DNA of 7,812 bases from Ruminococcaceae bacterium UBA3451. Lineage in GTDB: Bacteria; Bacillota; Clostridia; Oscillospirales; Acutalibacteraceae. How positions within the stretch are numbered: position 1 is the first letter of the stretch; each line of letters begins with the position of its first letter. Below are positions 1 to 7,065 of the stretch, in pieces. The position numbers were made by a program, and so were the translations under genes. Location: the NCBI GenBank assembly GCA_002378845.1, contig DFRY01000077.1:25018-32829 (forward strand), read 5' to 3'. The notes under the pieces were generated by a model. That model did no database searches, was not told where the DNA came from, and saw only the letters and a list, made by a program, of their open reading frames with translations.

Positions 1-2264
1 CCGCAGCCTGTGCAGTCGTAAGCGGAAATGGTCATGGCGAACTTCATGCCCGGCACACCGGTCATGTCTTTTACCTTCTGGCTCGCCGGTGCGGCAGCAG
101 CTTCGGCTTCGGTCATAACGGCCGGGCGCATAACTGCGTGCGGGCAGACATAAGAGCAGAAGTTACACTGAATACAATTTTCCGGTACCCATTCCGGAAT
201 ATCGATTGCAATGTGGCGCTTCTCGTAAGAGGAGGAGCTGGGCGGAACAGTACCGTCAGCCATCTTAACAAAGGTGGAAACCGGCAGCTCGTTGCCCTTG
301 TATTTGTTTGCCGGGAACAGCACGTTGTTTACATAATCAACGGTTGCTTCGTTGCCCTCGGTAGCCTTGTGTGTGACAGAATCGTCGGTGCAGTTTTTCC
401 AGGATTCCGGAACCTGAACCTTAACGAAGTCGGTTGCGCCGCGCTCAATGGCAGCATAGTTCATGTCGACAACCTTCTGGCCCTTCTTAGCATACGAATG
501 CTGAGCAGCGTCTTTCATATACTGAATTGCCTGCTCGGAAGGAATGATGTCGGCGATTTTAAAGAATGCGGACTGAAGAATGGTGTTGATACGGCCGCCA
601 AGACCGATTTCTTTACCAAGCTTAATACCGTCAATGGTGTAGAAGTTAATGTCGTTATCCGCAATATACTTCTTCATCTTGCCGGGCAGTCTCTTGTCGA
701 GTTCTTCGAGGTCCCACTCGCAGTTAAGCAGGAAGCTGCCGCCCTTTTTCAGGTCCTGAACCATATCGTATTCGTCGATATAGGAAGGCTTATGGCAGGC
801 AACGAAGTCAGCCCTGCTGATGTAGTAGGTGGACTTAATCGGCTTTTTACCAAAACGCAGGTGGGAAACCGTAAGACCGCCGGACTTTTTGGAGTCATAA
901 GCGAAGTAACCCTGTGCGTACATATCGGTATGGTCGCCGATGATTTTAATGGAGTTCTTGTTTGCACCAACGGTACCGTCGGCGCCAAGGCCCCAGAATT
1001 TGCAGGAATGAGTTCCGACCGGGGTTGTGTCCGGATTTTCCTTCACTTCGAGGGAAAGGTTGGTCACATCGTCCACAATGCCGATGATGAAACGCTTTTT
1101 CGGTGTTTCGGTTTCCATGTTGCGGTAAACGGAAACAATGTGAGCCGGGGTTGTGTCCTTGGAACCAAGGCCGTAACGACCGGTGTAAATCGGGACGGAA
1201 CCGAACTCTGTGCCGTTTACGGCAGCCAGAACGTCAAGGAAAAGCGGCTCGCCGATGGAACCGGGTTCTCTGGTTCTGTCAAGTACGGAAATCTTCTTAA
1301 CGGTCTTCGGCATAACGTCGAGCAGGTATTTTGCAGCGAACGGTCTGTAAAGTCTGACTTTAATCAAACCGACCTTGTCGCCTGCTGCGTTCAGGTAATC
1401 GACAACTTCTTCTGCGGTTTCGCAAACGGAGCCCATTGCAATAATGACTCTTTCTGCGTCAGCAGCGCCGTAATAGTTGAACGGCTTGTAATCGGTGCCG
1501 ATTTTTGCATTGACTTTATCCATATATTCCACAACGGTTTCCGGCAGTACCTCGTAGTACTTGTTGCCGGCTTCACTCGCCTGGAAGAAAATATCGTCGT
1601 TCTGTGCGGTACCGCGTGTTACCGGATGTTCTGGATTCATTGCGTTGCGGCGGAAAGCATCTACTGCATCCCAATCGAGCATTTCGCCCAGATCCGCGTA
1701 ATCCCACATATGAATCTTCTGAACCTCATGGGAGGTACGGAAGCCGTCAAAGAAATGCAGGAACGGCACATGGCCTTTAATTGCGGAAAGGTGAGCAATT
1801 GCACCAAGATCCATAACCTCTTGCGGGCTGTTGGAGCACAGCATCGCATAACCGGTCTGGCGGCAAGCATACACGTCGGAATGATCGCCGAAAATGCAAA
1901 GAGCATGAGTGGACAGCGAACGTGCCGAGCAGTGGATAACGCTCGGGAGGAATTCACCGGCCATCTTGTACATATTCGGAATCATCAGGAGCAAGCCCTG
2001 AGAAGCAGTGTAGGTTGTAGTCAGTGCACCGGCTGACAGCGAACCGTGAACCGCACCGGCTGCGCCGGCTTCGGACTGCATTTCTGTAACCCTGACTTCT
2101 CTTCCGAAAAGATTTTTCCTGCCTGCAGCGGCATACTTGTCCGTCTCATCTGCCATGACAGATGACGGCGTGATCGGGTAGATAGCAGCAACGTCGGTGA
2201 ACGCATAGGAAACATGCGCGGCAGCATTGTTACCATCCATGGTCTTCATTTTACGTGAATCCAT
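1..2264 (-). CDS. nifJ: Pyruvate:ferredoxin (flavodoxin) oxidoreductase, N-terminal 754 codons (3' end outside window)
   Basis: This cytosolic Fe-S/thiamine-diphosphate enzyme oxidises pyruvate plus CoA to acetyl-CoA and CO2 and reduces ferredoxin, the central step of clostridial fermentation. The minus frame is open from the ATG at 2264 to the left edge and reads as PFOR throughout. Residues 29-35 are YPITPSS of the TPP-interacting domain I, preceded by the typical SYAFTDVAAI. Residues 425-442 contain GLGADGTVGANKNS and 553-559 IGLGGRI. C697, C700, C703 and C707 form a CxxCxxCxxxCP 4Fe-4S motif, and C751 and C754 begin a second one at the window edge. Family members are about 1170-1190 residues, so roughly 420, including the C-terminal TPP-binding domain, lie outside. 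AGGAGG at 2276-2281 sits 11 nt before the ATG and is too far from Met6 and Met9. No frameshift is seen. Confidence 0.97.
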   Translation of the reverse strand, partial: MDSRKMKTMDGNNAAAHVSYAFTDVAAIYPITPSSVMADETDKYAAAGRKNLFGREVRVTEMQSEAGAAGAVHGSLSAGALTTTYTASQGLLLMIPNMYKMAGEFLPSVIHCSARSLSTHALCIFGDHSDVYACRQTGYAMLCSNSPQEVMDLGAIAHLSAIKGHVPFLHFFDGFRTSHEVQKIHMWDYADLGEMLDWDAVDAFRRNAMNPEHPVTRGTAQNDDIFFQASEAGNKYYEVLPETVVEYMDKVNAKIGTDYKPFNYYGAADAERVIIAMGSVCETAEEVVDYLNAAGDKVGLIKVRLYRPFAAKYLLDVMPKTVKKISVLDRTREPGSIGEPLFLDVLAAVNGTEFGSVPIYTGRYGLGSKDTTPAHIVSVYRNMETETPKKRFIIGIVDDVTNLSLEVKENPDTTPVGTHSCKFWGLGADGTVGANKNSIKIIGDHTDMYAQGYFAYDSKKSGGLTVSHLRFGKKPIKSTYYISRADFVACHKPSYIDEYDMVQDLKKGGSFLLNCEWDLEELDKRLPGKMKKYIADNDINFYTIDGIKLGKEIGLGGRINTILQSAFFKIADIIPSEQAIQYMKDAAQHSYAKKGQKVVDMNYAAIERGATDFVKVQVPESWKNCTDDSVTHKATEGNEATVDYVNNVLFPANKYKGNELPVSTFVKMADGTVPPSSSSYEKRHIAIDIPEWVPENCIQCNFCSYVCPHAVMRPAVMTEAEAAAAPASQKVKDMTGVPGMKFAMTISAYDCTGC

Positions 2265-2333
2265 ATAATCATTTTCCTCCTTTAAGGATAATTATTAAAT
2301 CCGGCACAACACACCCGCACTGTACCACCCTCG

Positions 2334-2362
2334 ATTTTATCATCTTTTACCGGATATGTAAA
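2334..2362 (-). promoter_or_regulatory. Sigma-A-type promoter for nifJ, extended -10
   Basis: On the minus strand, TTTACA (2357-2362) is followed after 17 nt by TAAAAT (2334-2339), with TG one base before the -10 (TGATAAAAT, an extended -10). Transcription would start near 2327, giving a leader of about 60 nt before the nifJ ATG. This is the best promoter match upstream of nifJ. Confidence 0.7.
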
Positions 2363-2365
2363 GGA

Positions 2366-2394
2366 ATTATAAGCAAAATGACCGATTATTTACA
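2366..2394 (-). promoter_or_regulatory. Possible second, upstream nifJ promoter
   Basis: A perfect TATAAT lies on the minus strand at 2366-2371. A weak -35, TGTAAA (2389-2394), stands 17 nt away. That hexamer is one unit of a tandem TTTACA duplication on the plus strand (2389-2400). The weak -35 makes this less certain than the promoter at 2334-2362. It could be a second start site or a binding site for an activator. Confidence 0.35.
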
Positions 2395-2526
2395 TTTACA
2401 ATTCCAGTATTGCCGTTTCAACCGGAATTGGGCCGTTTTCCCTGCATTAGCGCCGCTTTGGGCGCCCATGTCGTTGTGTCTTATTCTTGCTCGCGCGCAC
2501 AGGAGCGCAGATATACCGTACTCTGT

Positions 2527-2556
2527 TTGACAATAAGACGAATAATACAGTACAAT
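2527..2556 (+). promoter_or_regulatory. Sigma-A-type promoter for the CorC-family gene
   Basis: A consensus TTGACA (2527-2532) is followed after 18 nt by TACAAT (2551-2556). Transcription would begin near 2563, about 40 nt before the ATG at 2606. A second -10-like TGATAAAAT (about 2578-2586) lies downstream but lacks a good -35. Confidence 0.7.
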
Positions 2557-2565
2557 GATATCATT
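2554..2565. promoter_or_regulatory. Perfect 12-bp palindrome overlapping the promoter -10/start region
   Basis: AATGATATCATT is its own reverse complement. It begins inside the -10 element and spans the predicted transcription start. A related half-site, ATGATA at 2577-2582, forms a wider inverted repeat with TATCAT at 2559-2564. This position is typical of a repressor operator, but I cannot match it with confidence to a known regulator. Confidence 0.4.
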
Positions 2566-2605
2566 CTAACATTATTATGATAAAATACCGAAAGGGGTAA
2601 ACTTC

Positions 2606-4024
2606 ATGCCTTCTGAACCGGACGGCTCAATGACCCATTTTTTAAGCGTGCTGCCCGGCGCTTCCGCCGCCAGTGAACCCAGCGCGTTTGTTTCAATTGT
2701 AATTTTAATTCTGCTTGTTCTGGTCAACGCTTTTTTTGCGGCAAGTGAAATTGCAATTATTACATTAAATGATAATAAAATTAAAAAGATGGCCGAGGAC
2801 GGAAACAAAAAAGCAATTAAAATTTTAAAACTGACTTCCAATTCCAGCCGTTTTCTGGCGACCATTCAGGTGGGTGTTACCGTCAGCGGATTTTTGACCT
2901 CCGCTTCGGCATCCCAAAGCTTTTCAGGAAGGCTTGCGGAAGCACTTCAGTTTTTGCCGGTTTCCACAAGTGTGATTTACGGCGCTTCCACCGTTATTAT
3001 TACCATTCTTCTTTCGTATTTTTCACTCGTATTCGGCGAGCTGGTGCCAAAAAAAATTGCCATGCAGCGTGCCGAAGTTCTTTCGTTTAAATTCATCGGG
3101 ATTTTGAACGGAACCTCCGTTGTGTTCAGCCCGTTTATTACATTTTTGACTTTTTCGACCAACGTGGTTCTAAAAATGTTTGGCATTGACCCGAATTCCT
3201 CCGAAGAAACCGTAACAGAAGAAGAAATTCTGATGATGGTGGACGCCGGCGAGGAAAAAGGCGTTATTGGGGAAACGGCTAAGGATATGATTTCCAATAT
3301 CTTTGATTTTAATGATATTACCGCCAGCGAAATTATGACGCACCGCACGGAAGTTGCCGCTGTGGAAGACACCGCAAGCATTCAGGACGTAGTGAATCTT
3401 TCCATTGAAATGGGCTACTCCCGAATTCCGGTATTCCATGAAGATTTGGACAACGTTTTGGGCATTATATATGTAAAAGACCTTCTTCGCTACGTGGGAA
3501 ACGAAGTCAGCAACGAAATTAAGCTGACCGACCTGATGCGCACGGCGTACTTTGTTCCGGAAGGCAAGCGCTGCAGTACACTTTTCGCTGAAATGACCGA
3601 GCGCAGAACCCAGATTGCCATAATTGTGGACGAATACGGCGGAACCGAAGGCATTGTTACCATGGAGGACCTGCTGGAGTCCATCGTCGGCAATATTCAG
3701 GACGAATACGACAATGAAGAAGAAGAAATCCATAAAGTGGACGAAAACAAGTTCACGGTGGACGGCAGCACAAACATTGATGAAATTTCCGACCTGGTGG
3801 GCGTTGACCTGCCGGAAGGGGATTACGATACCATAGCCGGGCTGGTAGTGGAGGTACTCGGGCGGATTCCGAGGGCAGACGAACACCCCAGTATTACAGT
3901 GGAAAACCTGACTCTGACTGTAGAAGCCGTAGAGGACAGGCGCATTGCGCAAATCCTGATTGAAAAACGGCCCGAACCCGAAGAACCGGTGAAGGAACAG
4001 CCAAAAAACCGGAAATCGATTTGA
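2606..4024 (+). CDS. CNNM/CorC (HlyC/CorC) family membrane protein, probable Mg2+/divalent-cation transporter
   Basis: The 472-residue protein has the full family architecture. A DUF21/CNNM transmembrane domain spans roughly residues 27-205, with hydrophobic segments near 28-50, 84-100, 121-145 and 163-190. A CBS pair (Bateman module) follows at about 235-355, and a CorC_HlyC transporter-associated domain at about 375-455. Family hallmarks are NAFFAASE (41-48), GELVPKK (144-150), YSRIPVF (271-277) and VDEYGGTEGIVTMEDLLESI (341-360). The C-terminus is charged and proline-rich. CNNM/CorC proteins act in the inner membrane in Mg2+ (or Co2+) efflux or homeostasis and sense nucleotides through the CBS domains; older annotations call them hemolysins. 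The substrate cannot be read from sequence. AAAGGGG lies about 8 nt before the ATG. The gene has its own promoter and terminator, so it is probably monocistronic. Confidence 0.93.
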   Translation: MPSEPDGSMTHFLSVLPGASAASEPSAFVSIVILILLVLVNAFFAASEIAIITLNDNKIKKMAEDGNKKAIKILKLTSNSSRFLATIQVGVTVSGFLTSASASQSFSGRLAEALQFLPVSTSVIYGASTVIITILLSYFSLVFGELVPKKIAMQRAEVLSFKFIGILNGTSVVFSPFITFLTFSTNVVLKMFGIDPNSSEETVTEEEILMMVDAGEEKGVIGETAKDMISNIFDFNDITASEIMTHRTEVAAVEDTASIQDVVNLSIEMGYSRIPVFHEDLDNVLGIIYVKDLLRYVGNEVSNEIKLTDLMRTAYFVPEGKRCSTLFAEMTERRTQIAIIVDEYGGTEGIVTMEDLLESIVGNIQDEYDNEEEEIHKVDENKFTVDGSTNIDEISDLVGVDLPEGDYDTIAGLVVEVLGRIPRADEHPSITVENLTLTVEAVEDRRIAQILIEKRPEPEEPVKEQPKNRKSI

Positions 4025-4034
4025 GACAGAACCT

Positions 4035-4078
4035 GAGGGCATATTGCGAATGCAATACGCCCTCTTTTCCATTTTTTT
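4035..4078 (+). terminator. Intrinsic terminator of the CorC-family gene
   Basis: GAGGGC (4035-4040) pairs with GCCCTC (4059-4064). After one A/C mismatch, TATTGC pairs with GCAATA around a GAAT loop. TTTTCC and a run of seven T follow. It starts 10 nt after the stop codon. Confidence 0.92.
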
Positions 4079-4106
4079 CGAAACTGCAGAATTTCGGACA
4101 AAACGA

Positions 4107-4135
4107 TTGATTTTATGCGATTTTTGTAGTATCGT
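4107..4135 (+). promoter_or_regulatory. Probable promoter of the queT-ktrB transcript
   Basis: TTGATT (4107-4112) is followed after 17 nt by TATCGT (4130-4135). The -35 is good and the -10 mediocre. Transcription would start near 4142, just before the 6-bp hairpin and the riboswitch. It is the only plausible promoter I see between the preceding terminator and queT. Confidence 0.4.
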
Positions 4136-4143
4136 AATGTAAC

Positions 4144-4158
4144 TACCGGTTTCCGGTA
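4144..4158 (+). repeat. Small perfect hairpin at the 5' end of the queT leader
   Basis: TACCGG and CCGGTA form a perfect 6-bp inverted repeat around a TTT loop. It lies directly before the preQ1 aptamer and near the predicted 5' end of the RNA. It may protect the transcript end or insulate aptamer folding. It is not part of the minimal aptamer. Confidence 0.5.
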
Positions 4159-4159
4159 C

Positions 4160-4200
4160 GGTCAGTCGCAAGATCCTGACCTAAAATAAAACTACGGAGG
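4160..4200 (+). ncRNA. preQ1-I riboswitch (type 2-like), translational control of queT
   Basis: The P1 stem is GGTCAG (4160-4165) with CTGACC (4176-4181), 6 bp. The 10-nt loop UCGCAAGAUC (4166-4175) closely resembles the UCGCAGUAAC loop of the known T. tengcongensis preQ1-I aptamer, including the final C that pairs with preQ1. An A-rich tail (4182-4190, TAAAATAAA) follows, as the pseudoknot requires. It runs into CTACGGAGG, so the 3' pseudoknot strand and the GGAGG Shine-Dalgarno (4196-4200) overlap or touch. In this family, preQ1 binding stabilises the pseudoknot and hides the ribosome binding site. Its place directly before queT, a known preQ1-riboswitch target family, supports the call. 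The exact P2 pairs are not resolved by eye. No terminator is visible in the leader, so the control is inferred to be translational. Confidence 0.82.
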
Positions 4201-4208
4201 AAAAAAGA

Positions 4209-4730
4209 ATGAAATCTCAGACTCTACGCACGCAGCGTATGGCGCAGGGCGCCGTTATTGCTGCACTGTACACAGTGCTTACCCTTTTGGCGGCGGCAAT
4301 GAACTTAGCTTACGGGCCGGTTCAGTTCCGTTTTTCCGAAGCACTCACCATTCTGCCGATTTTCACCCCTGCCGCGGTTCCGGGCCTTGCGCTTGGCTGC
4401 CTGCTGTCCAATATCTGGAGCGGGTACGGCGTGGCAGACATGATTTTTGGTACGCTGGCAACGCTTTTAGCGGCGATTGCGACCAGAATGGTAAGAAACA
4501 TCCGTTTTAAAAACATTCCGTTCCTTGCTCCGCTTCCCCCGGTACTGATCAACGCGGTCATTGTCGGACTGGAACTCGCCATTTTGTCCCCCGGGGGCTT
4601 TGTCTGGGCGACATTCTGGAGCATTGCGCTCAGCATTGGCGCGGGCGAACTGGTTGTCTGTTACGTTCTTGGTCTTCCCCTTGCGGCGGCGCTGGAAAGA
4701 TCCGGAGCGACAAATAAGATTTTCAAATAG
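4209..4730 (+). CDS. queT: QueT family queuosine-precursor ECF transporter substrate-binding (S) component
   Basis: This 173-residue, very hydrophobic protein belongs to the QueT/COG4708 (DUF988) family. The visible hallmarks are VQFRFSEALTILP (near residues 38-50), NIWSGYGVADMIFGTLATLL (near 69-88) and about five to six membrane segments. QueT is the substrate-specific membrane subunit of an energy-coupling-factor transporter that imports preQ1/preQ0-type precursors for queuosine tRNA modification. The energising EcfA/EcfT proteins are not in this window, as is usual for group II ECF systems with a shared module. The start is the ATG at 4209, 8 nt after GGAGG, which is part of the preQ1 riboswitch tail. 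ktrB follows closely with no terminator between them. Confidence 0.92.
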   Translation: MKSQTLRTQRMAQGAVIAALYTVLTLLAAAMNLAYGPVQFRFSEALTILPIFTPAAVPGLALGCLLSNIWSGYGVADMIFGTLATLLAAIATRMVRNIRFKNIPFLAPLPPVLINAVIVGLELAILSPGGFVWATFWSIALSIGAGELVVCYVLGLPLAAALERSGATNKIFK

Positions 4731-4735
4731 TCATT

Positions 4736-4741
4736 GAGGTG
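4736..4741 (+). promoter_or_regulatory. Ribosome binding site deciding the ktrB start
   Basis: GAGGTG lies 9 nt before the ATG at 4751. The in-frame GTG at 4739 is inside this Shine-Dalgarno and has no site of its own, so the ATG at 4751 is preferred. Confidence 0.7.
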
Positions 4742-4750
4742 TTTATTCGT

Positions 4751-6130
4751 ATGGGAGAAGAATGGTATCCTGTAAAAAAGAAACTGAAAAGTATTCAGCC
4801 TGTCCGGCTGATTGTCGCCAGTTTTTTAATTGTAATTCTGGTGGGCGCACTTTTGCTGACCCTGCCGATTTCGTCCCGCTCGGGGAACCCGACCGCGTTT
4901 ATGGACGCTTTGTTTACTGCAACTTCCGCTACCTGTGTAACCGGGCTTGTTGTGTTCGACACCTGGACGCACTGGAACGTGCTGGGGCAGGTCATTATTC
5001 TTTCTCTTATTCAAATCGGCGGTCTGGGGGTCATTACCTTCACCACGGGCTTTACCCTGCTGCTCCGCCGCAAGCTCGGCCTGCGCGACATTCAGCTGGC
5101 CACCGAAAACACCGGCGGCGAAACCATTCATATTACCCGGTTGGTAAAAATGATTTTAATTTTTACGGCCGCTTTTGAAACGGCGGGCGCTCTTCTGCTA
5201 ATGTTGCGGTTTGTGCCGCAGTTCGGCCCAAAGGGGATTTGGGTGGCGGTATTCACCTCGGTTTCCGCCTTCTGCAACGCGGGCTTTGACATTCTCGGTT
5301 TTGTTATGAAGGATGGGAACCTGATTCCCTATGTGGGCGACGCGCTGGTTTGCCTGACGGTAGACGCGCTGGTCGTAGTGGGCGGAATCGGCTTTATCGT
5401 AATCAGTGATATTTATCTTTCTCAAATTATGCCGCGGGTACATAAACAAACGCCGCGTCATTTGAATTTTCACTCGACCATTGTACTAATGACATCCGCC
5501 CTTCTGATTGTTTCCGGAACAATTCTGTTCTTTGTCTGCGAATACAATAACACGCTGCGCGGAATGAATTTCGGTTCCCAGCTGAATGCTTCTCTGTTTC
5601 AGGCCATCAGCCCGCGTACCGCAGGTTTTGCAACCATAGACATTTCAAAAGAGCAGGATTTTACCAAAATCATTACGGTAGTGCTCATGTTTATCGGCGC
5701 GTCCCCGGCAAGTACCGGCGGCGGTATTAAAACCACCACATTTGTCGTACTGGCCGCAACGGTAATCAGCGTAATGGGCGGGAATGAAGAAACCACTATT
5801 TTAAAACGCCGAGTTGACAAGTCCACCGTATACCGTTCTCTTTCCATTTTCTTCGGCGCACTGGTTGTGGTCTTAGCGACTACCGGCATTATTTTGACCG
5901 CTGACCCCAGCGTTTCGGGGATTAATGCGCTGTTTGAAGCAACTTCCGCGTTCGGTACCGTCGGCCTTTCCGCCGGGGTTACGCCGACGCTCAATGATAT
6001 TGCGAAATTCTTTGTTTCCTGTACCATGTTTATTGGCCGCGTTGGCCCTGTCTCGCTTGGACTTGCACTTGCGTTGCACAAGGTTCACCGCGGAACTATC
6101 TTGCCGGAAGGCAAAGTGATTGTCGGCTGA
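4751..6130 (+). CDS. ktrB: KtrB/TrkH family potassium-translocating membrane subunit
   Basis: From ATG 4751 the protein has 459 residues, close to the roughly 450 of KtrB. It is the membrane pore of a Ktr/Trk K+ uptake system and works as a dimer on a cytosolic RCK ring. All four pseudo-repeats show a P-loop with the conserved selectivity glycine: TCVTGL (61-66, G65), NAGFD (176-180, G178), PRTAGF (288-293, G292) and GTVGLS (402-407, G405). The Gly/Ser-rich intramembrane gating loop is at about 316-330 (GASPASTGGGIKTTT). The N-terminus is short and basic, as in KtrB. It lies 20 bp after queT and is probably co-transcribed with it. Its likely regulatory partners are the two RCK genes on the opposite strand (6397-7696). 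TrkH or TrkG is an alternative family name; the length favours KtrB. Confidence 0.93.
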   Translation: MGEEWYPVKKKLKSIQPVRLIVASFLIVILVGALLLTLPISSRSGNPTAFMDALFTATSATCVTGLVVFDTWTHWNVLGQVIILSLIQIGGLGVITFTTGFTLLLRRKLGLRDIQLATENTGGETIHITRLVKMILIFTAAFETAGALLLMLRFVPQFGPKGIWVAVFTSVSAFCNAGFDILGFVMKDGNLIPYVGDALVCLTVDALVVVGGIGFIVISDIYLSQIMPRVHKQTPRHLNFHSTIVLMTSALLIVSGTILFFVCEYNNTLRGMNFGSQLNASLFQAISPRTAGFATIDISKEQDFTKIITVVLMFIGASPASTGGGIKTTTFVVLAATVISVMGGNEETTILKRRVDKSTVYRSLSIFFGALVVVLATTGIILTADPSVSGINALFEATSAFGTVGLSAGVTPTLNDIAKFFVSCTMFIGRVGPVSLGLALALHKVHRGTILPEGKVIVG

Positions 6131-6158
6131 CGACATGAAAATCTTAAACTGCATCGTT

Positions 6159-6188
6159 ACCCCCGGCTTTGCCGGGGGTTCTCTTTTT
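6159..6188 (+). terminator. Intrinsic terminator of queT-ktrB
   Basis: ACCCCCGGC (6159-6167) and GCCGGGGGT (6171-6179) form a perfect 9-bp stem with a TTT loop, followed by TCTCTTTTT. It starts 28 nt after the ktrB stop. Confidence 0.92.
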
Positions 6189-6338
6189 GCAGGCAAAGCC
6201 CTATACCGGCCGCGCATCAAAGTGCCCGGGGCTACCGCGCCAGCAGAGCTTTACACCCCCGCTTCCTCCTGCCTATGTTGCATTAACACCACCAACAGAG
6301 GGATTATGGGTAAGTTCCGCTTGCATTTTGTATTACAA

Positions 6339-6373
6339 CAAAAAATCCCCACCGCGAATGCGGTGGGGATTTT
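6339..6373 (-). terminator. Intrinsic terminator of the trkA-like gene pair (possibly bidirectional)
   Basis: A perfect 14-bp stem (6342-6355 with 6360-6373) has a 4-nt loop. Read on the minus strand it runs into a TTTTTT tract (6345-6340), 24 nt after the stop of the 6397-7059 gene. On the plus strand the stem ends in TTTT, so it may also back up the ktrB terminator. The 150 bp between the two terminators (6189-6338) show no gene or motif I recognise. Confidence 0.92.
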
Positions 6374-6396
6374 GCATTAAACGTTTCGACTTAATA

Positions 6397-7059
6397 TCAG
6401 CGTTTTGCCGATAGAATTTTCATCAGTTCCTTTTGCCCTTCGTCTTCGCATACGGCAACAATTTCGTCCCCCGATTGCACAATTGTGTAACCGTTTGGAA
6501 TGACCATTGTGTCGTTGCGTACCAGCGAAATAATCAAAGAGCCCCTCGGCAGGGTAATATCTTTTAACGAAACGCCGTCCAGTGCGGACCCCTCCGGCAG
6601 AGTCATTGCGCAGATGGCTGCTTTGCCCTTATTGAGCGTGGCCAGAAGGTGCAGTTCGGCAGCATCTACTTCCTGCTCAATCAGGTTCGTAATAATTTCC
6701 GTACTGCTTACGGCAATAGCGGAACCCAATGTACGGAGCGCTTCCAGATTGCGGGGGTCGTTCGCGCGGATAATTACTTTCGCCGCACGGAATTCCTTTT
6801 TCGCAAGCTGTGAAGCAACCAGATTGTCCTGGTCACTGCCGGTTACCGCAATAAAGCAGTCCGCATTTTTCGTTCCCGCGTCGTCAAGTACTTCAATTTC
6901 CGTACCGTCGCCGCAAAGCACTTCCGCATCCAGTTCATTTGCAAGGCGCATACATTTCAGCTTATCTTTTTCAATTAATCTTACGTCATATTTACGGTCG
7001 AGCATGTTTCTGGCAATTTGGTGACCCAGTTTGCCGCCGCCGACAATTACAATTCTCAC
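6397..7059 (-). CDS. trkA: TrkA/KtrA family potassium uptake regulator, single RCK subunit (second gene of pair)
   Basis: This 220-residue cytosolic protein is a likely gating subunit for a Ktr/Trk K+ channel. Residues 1-130 form a TrkA_N Rossmann fold: MRIVIVGGGKLG has the GxGxxG nucleotide motif (G7, G9, G12), E30 ends beta-2 (VRLIEKD) as expected for NAD(H) or adenine nucleotide binding, and LCGDGTEIEVLDDAG and FIAVTGSDQDNL are typical of the family. Residues about 138-218 form a TrkA_C (RCK_C) domain (LPEGSALDGVSLKDI, then GDEIVAVC near the end), the domain that binds c-di-AMP in some KtrA proteins. The GTG at 7059 is chosen because GGAGG (7066-7070) lies 6 nt upstream and it gives the canonical N-terminus. 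A longer TTG start at 7080 would overlap the preceding stop and lacks a ribosome site. It lies 13 bp after its partner gene. The symbol is family-level. Confidence 0.93.
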   Translation of the reverse strand: MRIVIVGGGKLGHQIARNMLDRKYDVRLIEKDKLKCMRLANELDAEVLCGDGTEIEVLDDAGTKNADCFIAVTGSDQDNLVASQLAKKEFRAAKVIIRANDPRNLEALRTLGSAIAVSSTEIITNLIEQEVDAAELHLLATLNKGKAAICAMTLPEGSALDGVSLKDITLPRGSLIISLVRNDTMVIPNGYTIVQSGDEIVAVCEDEGQKELMKILSAKR

Positions 7060-7065
7060 TGATAT

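Larger units (their letters stand above)
2265..2605. other. Divergent intergenic regulatory region between nifJ and the CorC-family gene
   Basis: This 341-bp gap separates two divergently transcribed genes and holds no credible ORF. The nifJ side (about 2275-2400) is AT-rich and contains minus-strand promoter elements and the nifJ ribosome binding site. The other end (about 2527-2600) contains the plus-strand promoter, a 12-bp palindrome and the CorC-gene ribosome binding site. Between them, about 2425-2515 is more GC-rich and has a small hairpin (GCGCC at 2450-2454 with GGCGC at 2461-2465). I could assign no function to this middle part. Confidence 0.8.

Noticed and set aside
138..2036. A 632-codon open frame on the plus strand
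   Set aside because: It lies wholly antisense to nifJ, whose minus frame is unmistakable PFOR for 754 codons. The plus translation has no recognisable domain, and its openness follows from nifJ codon usage.
3170..4171. A 333-codon minus-strand open frame over the CorC-family gene
   Set aside because: It is the antisense shadow of a clear CNNM/CorC protein. It crosses that gene's terminator, and its translation shows no domain.
4160..4200. preQ1-II or preQ1-III riboswitch instead of preQ1-I
   Set aside because: Both classes also occur upstream of queT genes, but the compact P1, the UCGCA-type 10-nt loop and the A-rich tail running into the ribosome site match class I.
4739..4750. GTG at 4739 as the ktrB start
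   Set aside because: The codon lies inside the GAGGTG ribosome site that serves the ATG at 4751 and has no upstream site of its own.
6120..6414. Short plus-strand frames (81-86 codons) in the convergent gap
   Set aside because: They run through both terminator hairpins, have no ribosome binding site and give low-complexity products with no family resemblance.
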